This document shows positions 61,829 to 64,000 of a stretch of DNA of 64,000 nucleotides, in pieces. The notes under the pieces are model-generated. The model was not told where the DNA came from, ran no database searches, and was given only the letters and a program-made list of their open reading frames with translations. The stretch is from Homoserinimonas sp. OAct 916 (GTDB lineage Bacteria > Actinomycetota > Actinomycetes > Actinomycetales > Microbacteriaceae), in assembly GCF_003260275.1 (NCBI RefSeq), contig NZ_QJHB01000001.1:186001-250000 (forward strand), given 5' to 3'. Every line of letters begins with the position of its first letter. Position 1 is the first letter of the stretch. The position numbers and the translations under genes were made by a program.

Positions 61829-63538
61829 ATGACGACTGACCGGGCTCCTGGCAACGCGACGGATCGCGGATCGCTCGCTGAGCGATTTGCTTCAGCAGCG
61901 GGATACGAGCTACTGACCAATATCTTCGCCATCGCCGGTATCTCTGCCCTTCTGGCCGGTACAACGACGTGGGTCGTTCTTGCGTTGACGGGGATCTCGT
62001 TCGTACTCTCTCTCAGTTCGCACCTCCGTCGGATAAAAAAGGGCACTCAGCATATTCGCCCGACTGGGGAGTTCACGGTATCCCGCGTCATCATCGCCGT
62101 CACCGTCGGTGCGTTGTACATGGGAGAGTCACCACTGTGGGTCGTCTGGCTCGCCACCGGCCTTCTGGCTGCGTTGATCGCCGCCGAGATCAGCTGCGCG
62201 CGCGTCGCCTGGGGTGCTATCCCACATTCCGTCAGACTCCCCGGAATCACCATCCCCAACAAGTGCCCATTCGCTGCCGCCTGGATCTTCTATATCAATT
62301 CCGCGGCCCTGCTCGTTCTCGCTGCGTCGTCACTTGCCGGGGCTTCCGCGTGGATCGGCATGGCGGTCACAGTTGTGGCTGCCGTTCCGAGCGCCGTGAT
62401 TCTGCTCGACGGGATCTACCGCATTCGGGCGCGACGTATCGCCGAAAGGCGCATCCGCCACTCGCTCACTGAGTTGGCTCCGACCTTCGCCGTGCATTGG
62501 GATGCGCCGCTTGGCACCGAATACCAACTCTCGATGTGGCTGCCCTACTTGGAACGGCTGAACAAGAAGTTCTTCGTGATCGTGCGCAACCAGGGCACGT
62601 TTCACGCGGTGAGTGCGCTCACCAGCGCCCCCGTACTCTTGCGCAAGACGATGGCCGACCTCGATGCGATGATCGTGCCGACTCTCAAGACTGCTTTTTA
62701 CACCAACAATGCGGTACGCAATTCACACTTCGTGCGGTTCTCGGAGCTCACTCACATCCAGTTGAATCACGGCGACAGCGATAAGGCTCCGAGCTATAAC
62801 CCGGTTTTCCGCATGTTCGACAAGAACTTCGTCGCAGGCCAGGCGGCCATCGACCGCTTCGCGAACCACGGGGTGGTTGTACCCCGCGAGTTCTTCTCCA
62901 TCGTCGGCCGGCCCCAGGTCGAAGGCATCCAGGTTGGACCGGCCACCTCCAGCGGAGCGGGACTGACGGTGCTCTACGCTCCGACCTGGGCCGGACACAA
63001 CGCCGACTCGGACTACAGTTCGCTTCCCGTGGGATACGGCATCGTGGAAGGGCTCGTGAAGCGGGGCTGCACAGTCATCTTCCGCAGTCATCCTTACACC
63101 CGCCGCAACAAGGCGCACGCGGCGGAAGCAGACCGCATTCAGAGTCTCCTGGCCCAGGACGCCGCCGCAACAGGTCGCCCGCACCGCTGGGGTGAGGCCG
63201 CAGAGAAGACTCTGGGCATGACCGAGTGCTTCAACGCCGCGGATGCCCTGATTTCTGATGTCTCCAGCGTGGTGCCCGACTTTCTCTACAGCGAGAAGCC
63301 GTTCGCCATGGCGAGCATGACGGCAAGCATCGCGACGTTCGTGGACGAGTTTCCGATCGCCAGGGTCGCCTACCTCTTCGACCGCCAGCTGGAGAACTTG
63401 GAGGCTCAACTCGATCTGCTTCTCGGCACCGACCCCCTGAAGCAGCAGCGCCACGCGCTGAAGTCGTACTACCTGGGCGACTTCGATCCGGCTCACTACG
63501 CCGATGCGTTTCTCACGGAAGCAACAAAGTTCGTCTGA
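61829..63538 (+). CDS. CDP-alditol phosphotransferase with N-terminal membrane domain
   Basis: 569 residues. Five to six membrane segments (about 25-200) precede a Glyphos_transf domain (about 220-560) with ELTHIQLNHGDSDKAPSYNP (the catalytic-type His), VLYAPTWAGHN, FRSHPYTRRN and ALISDVSSVVPDFLYSEKPF. The motif order is that of TagF/TarL/TagB proteins. The membrane anchor makes it a candidate primase or polymerase acting on undecaprenyl-linked substrate at the inner face. Start ATG 61829 follows CGGGAG closely and GAAGGAG further upstream. It is less AT-rich than the neighbouring GT2 genes. Confidence 0.82.
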   Translation: MTTDRAPGNATDRGSLAERFASAAGYELLTNIFAIAGISALLAGTTTWVVLALTGISFVLSLSSHLRRIKKGTQHIRPTGEFTVSRVIIAVTVGALYMGESPLWVVWLATGLLAALIAAEISCARVAWGAIPHSVRLPGITIPNKCPFAAAWIFYINSAALLVLAASSLAGASAWIGMAVTVVAAVPSAVILLDGIYRIRARRIAERRIRHSLTELAPTFAVHWDAPLGTEYQLSMWLPYLERLNKKFFVIVRNQGTFHAVSALTSAPVLLRKTMADLDAMIVPTLKTAFYTNNAVRNSHFVRFSELTHIQLNHGDSDKAPSYNPVFRMFDKNFVAGQAAIDRFANHGVVVPREFFSIVGRPQVEGIQVGPATSSGAGLTVLYAPTWAGHNADSDYSSLPVGYGIVEGLVKRGCTVIFRSHPYTRRNKAHAAEADRIQSLLAQDAAATGRPHRWGEAAEKTLGMTECFNAADALISDVSSVVPDFLYSEKPFAMASMTASIATFVDEFPIARVAYLFDRQLENLEAQLDLLLGTDPLKQQRHALKSYYLGDFDPAHYADAFLTEATKFV

Positions 63539-63547
63539 ACCGAACCT

Positions 63548-63591
63548 CCGGCCTTACGGCCGGTAGAGCCTCAGATCGTGAGAGCTGAGGC
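63548..63591. terminator. Two hairpins between convergent genes
   Basis: CCGGCC (63548-63553), loop TTAC, GGCCGG (63558-63563) make a stable 6-bp stem, followed by GCCTCAG (63568-63574) pairing with CTGAGGC (63585-63591). The 57-bp gap lies between two convergent stops, so this is a likely bidirectional terminator, although no T-tract follows. Confidence 0.65.
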
Positions 63592-63595
63592 CAGA

Positions 63596-64000
63596 TCATC
63601 TGATCCCGACATCGGCCCACTGCAGGTTGTGATCGGAACCCTGGTAGGCGGGGTCGATCTTCCCGCTCTTCAGAACAATCTGGTTCACGTACTCGAAGGC
63701 GCCCGGGGCCTTCTTCAGCATCACATAGTCGATTCTGGGCGCGGTGTACTTGTAGGCGAACGCCGTGAACGGGTAGCCCTTGGCGCCCTTGTTGTCGATC
63801 TGGTTCGTGATGTTCGCCGTCGCATGTTTCGGGTTCGAGCGTTTCGTCGCGGCGCTGGCGTCGTAGTACCCCGCGTCTCTCAATGCAGTCTGTGCGCCGT
63901 TCGGCATTTCTTCAAAGCTGGAGTTCAAATCGCCCAAGAGCACGATAGGGAGCTCTCCCGCCTTCTGGGACAGATACGAATCGATCGCTTTCGCCTCTGC
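63596..64000 (-). CDS. Endonuclease/exonuclease/phosphatase-family protein, 3' part
   Basis: The last 134 codons are in the window; the 5' end lies beyond 64000. LPIVLLGDLNSSFEEMPNG holds the GDxN motif of the EEP fold, APRIDYVMLKK the metal/phosphate strand, and YQGSDHNLQWADVGI the terminal catalytic Asp-His (SDH). EEP proteins include secreted nucleases, sphingomyelinases and inositol phosphatases; the Thr/Asn/Lys-rich middle suggests a secreted protein. Substrate unknown. Confidence 0.83.
   Translation of the reverse strand, partial: AEAKAIDSYLSQKAGELPIVLLGDLNSSFEEMPNGAQTALRDAGYYDASAATKRSNPKHATANITNQIDNKGAKGYPFTAFAYKYTAPRIDYVMLKKAPGAFEYVNQIVLKSGKIDPAYQGSDHNLQWADVGIR

Overview
The window is high-GC DNA (by eye about 65%) with actinobacterial gene content: a WhiB regulator next to the conserved manB/DUF3499/DUF5719 block, trehalose genes, cell-wall-binding-repeat-2 proteins and teichoic-acid type genes. 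No mycolic-acid genes were seen. I infer a member of the Actinomycetes, probably Microbacteriaceae. No rRNA, tRNA, CRISPR array, transposase or phage gene was recognised.

Layout. (1) 1-4237: end of treY, treZ, and a translationally coupled GH13 enzyme resembling trehalose synthase. (2) 4292-7615: MFS exporter, SpoIIM-like and RDD membrane proteins. (3) 7622-15041: the conserved block manB, DUF3499, a degenerate metallopeptidase, DUF5719, a very large GT2/membrane protein and whiB2. (4) 15384-29576: envelope polysaccharide genes: two Wzy/O-antigen-ligase-like proteins, a DPM-like GT2 with DUF2304, a flippase, and genes matching WbpD, WbpE, WbpB, WbpG and WbpI, with GT4 enzymes and one AbiEi/DUF559-like protein. 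(5) 29645-44405: two secreted metalloproteases and one LGFP protein, all ending in cell-wall-binding repeats, bracketing a tandem pair of DUF6541 membrane proteins, a WbpA-like dehydrogenase and a GT4. (6) 44666-63538: galE, an SDR, a stand-alone cytidylyltransferase, a TarS-like glycosyltransferase, two LicD-methyltransferase fusions around a fused cytidylyltransferase/reductase (Bcs1/TarIJ type), and two CDP-alditol polymerases of the TagF/TarL family. (7) 63596-64000: 3' part of an endonuclease/exonuclease/phosphatase-family gene.

How it fits together. Region 4 plus the dehydrogenase of region 5 can make UDP-2,3-diacetamido-2,3-dideoxy uronic acids and probably an amidated form, as in Pseudomonas aeruginosa O5; the HisH/HisF-like partners of the amidotransferase are not in the window. 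Region 6 reads as a wall teichoic acid locus: CDP-ribitol (or a related CDP-alditol) is made by the fused enzyme, polymerised by Glyphos_transf proteins and glycosylated by the TarS-like enzyme. The most unusual part is the LicD/fukutin-type domain fused to a SAM methyltransferase, present twice and divergent from the CDP-alditol gene. I propose that these transfer and methylate an alditol phosphate; this is inference.

Expression. Many first genes have a TANNNT box ending 6-8 nt before the start codon, which suggests frequent leaderless transcription. Base composition falls by eye in roughly 54.6-61.7 kb, around two truncated acyltransferase remnants, so that stretch may be a more recent acquisition. 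GC values, domain borders and membrane-segment counts are read by eye and not computed.
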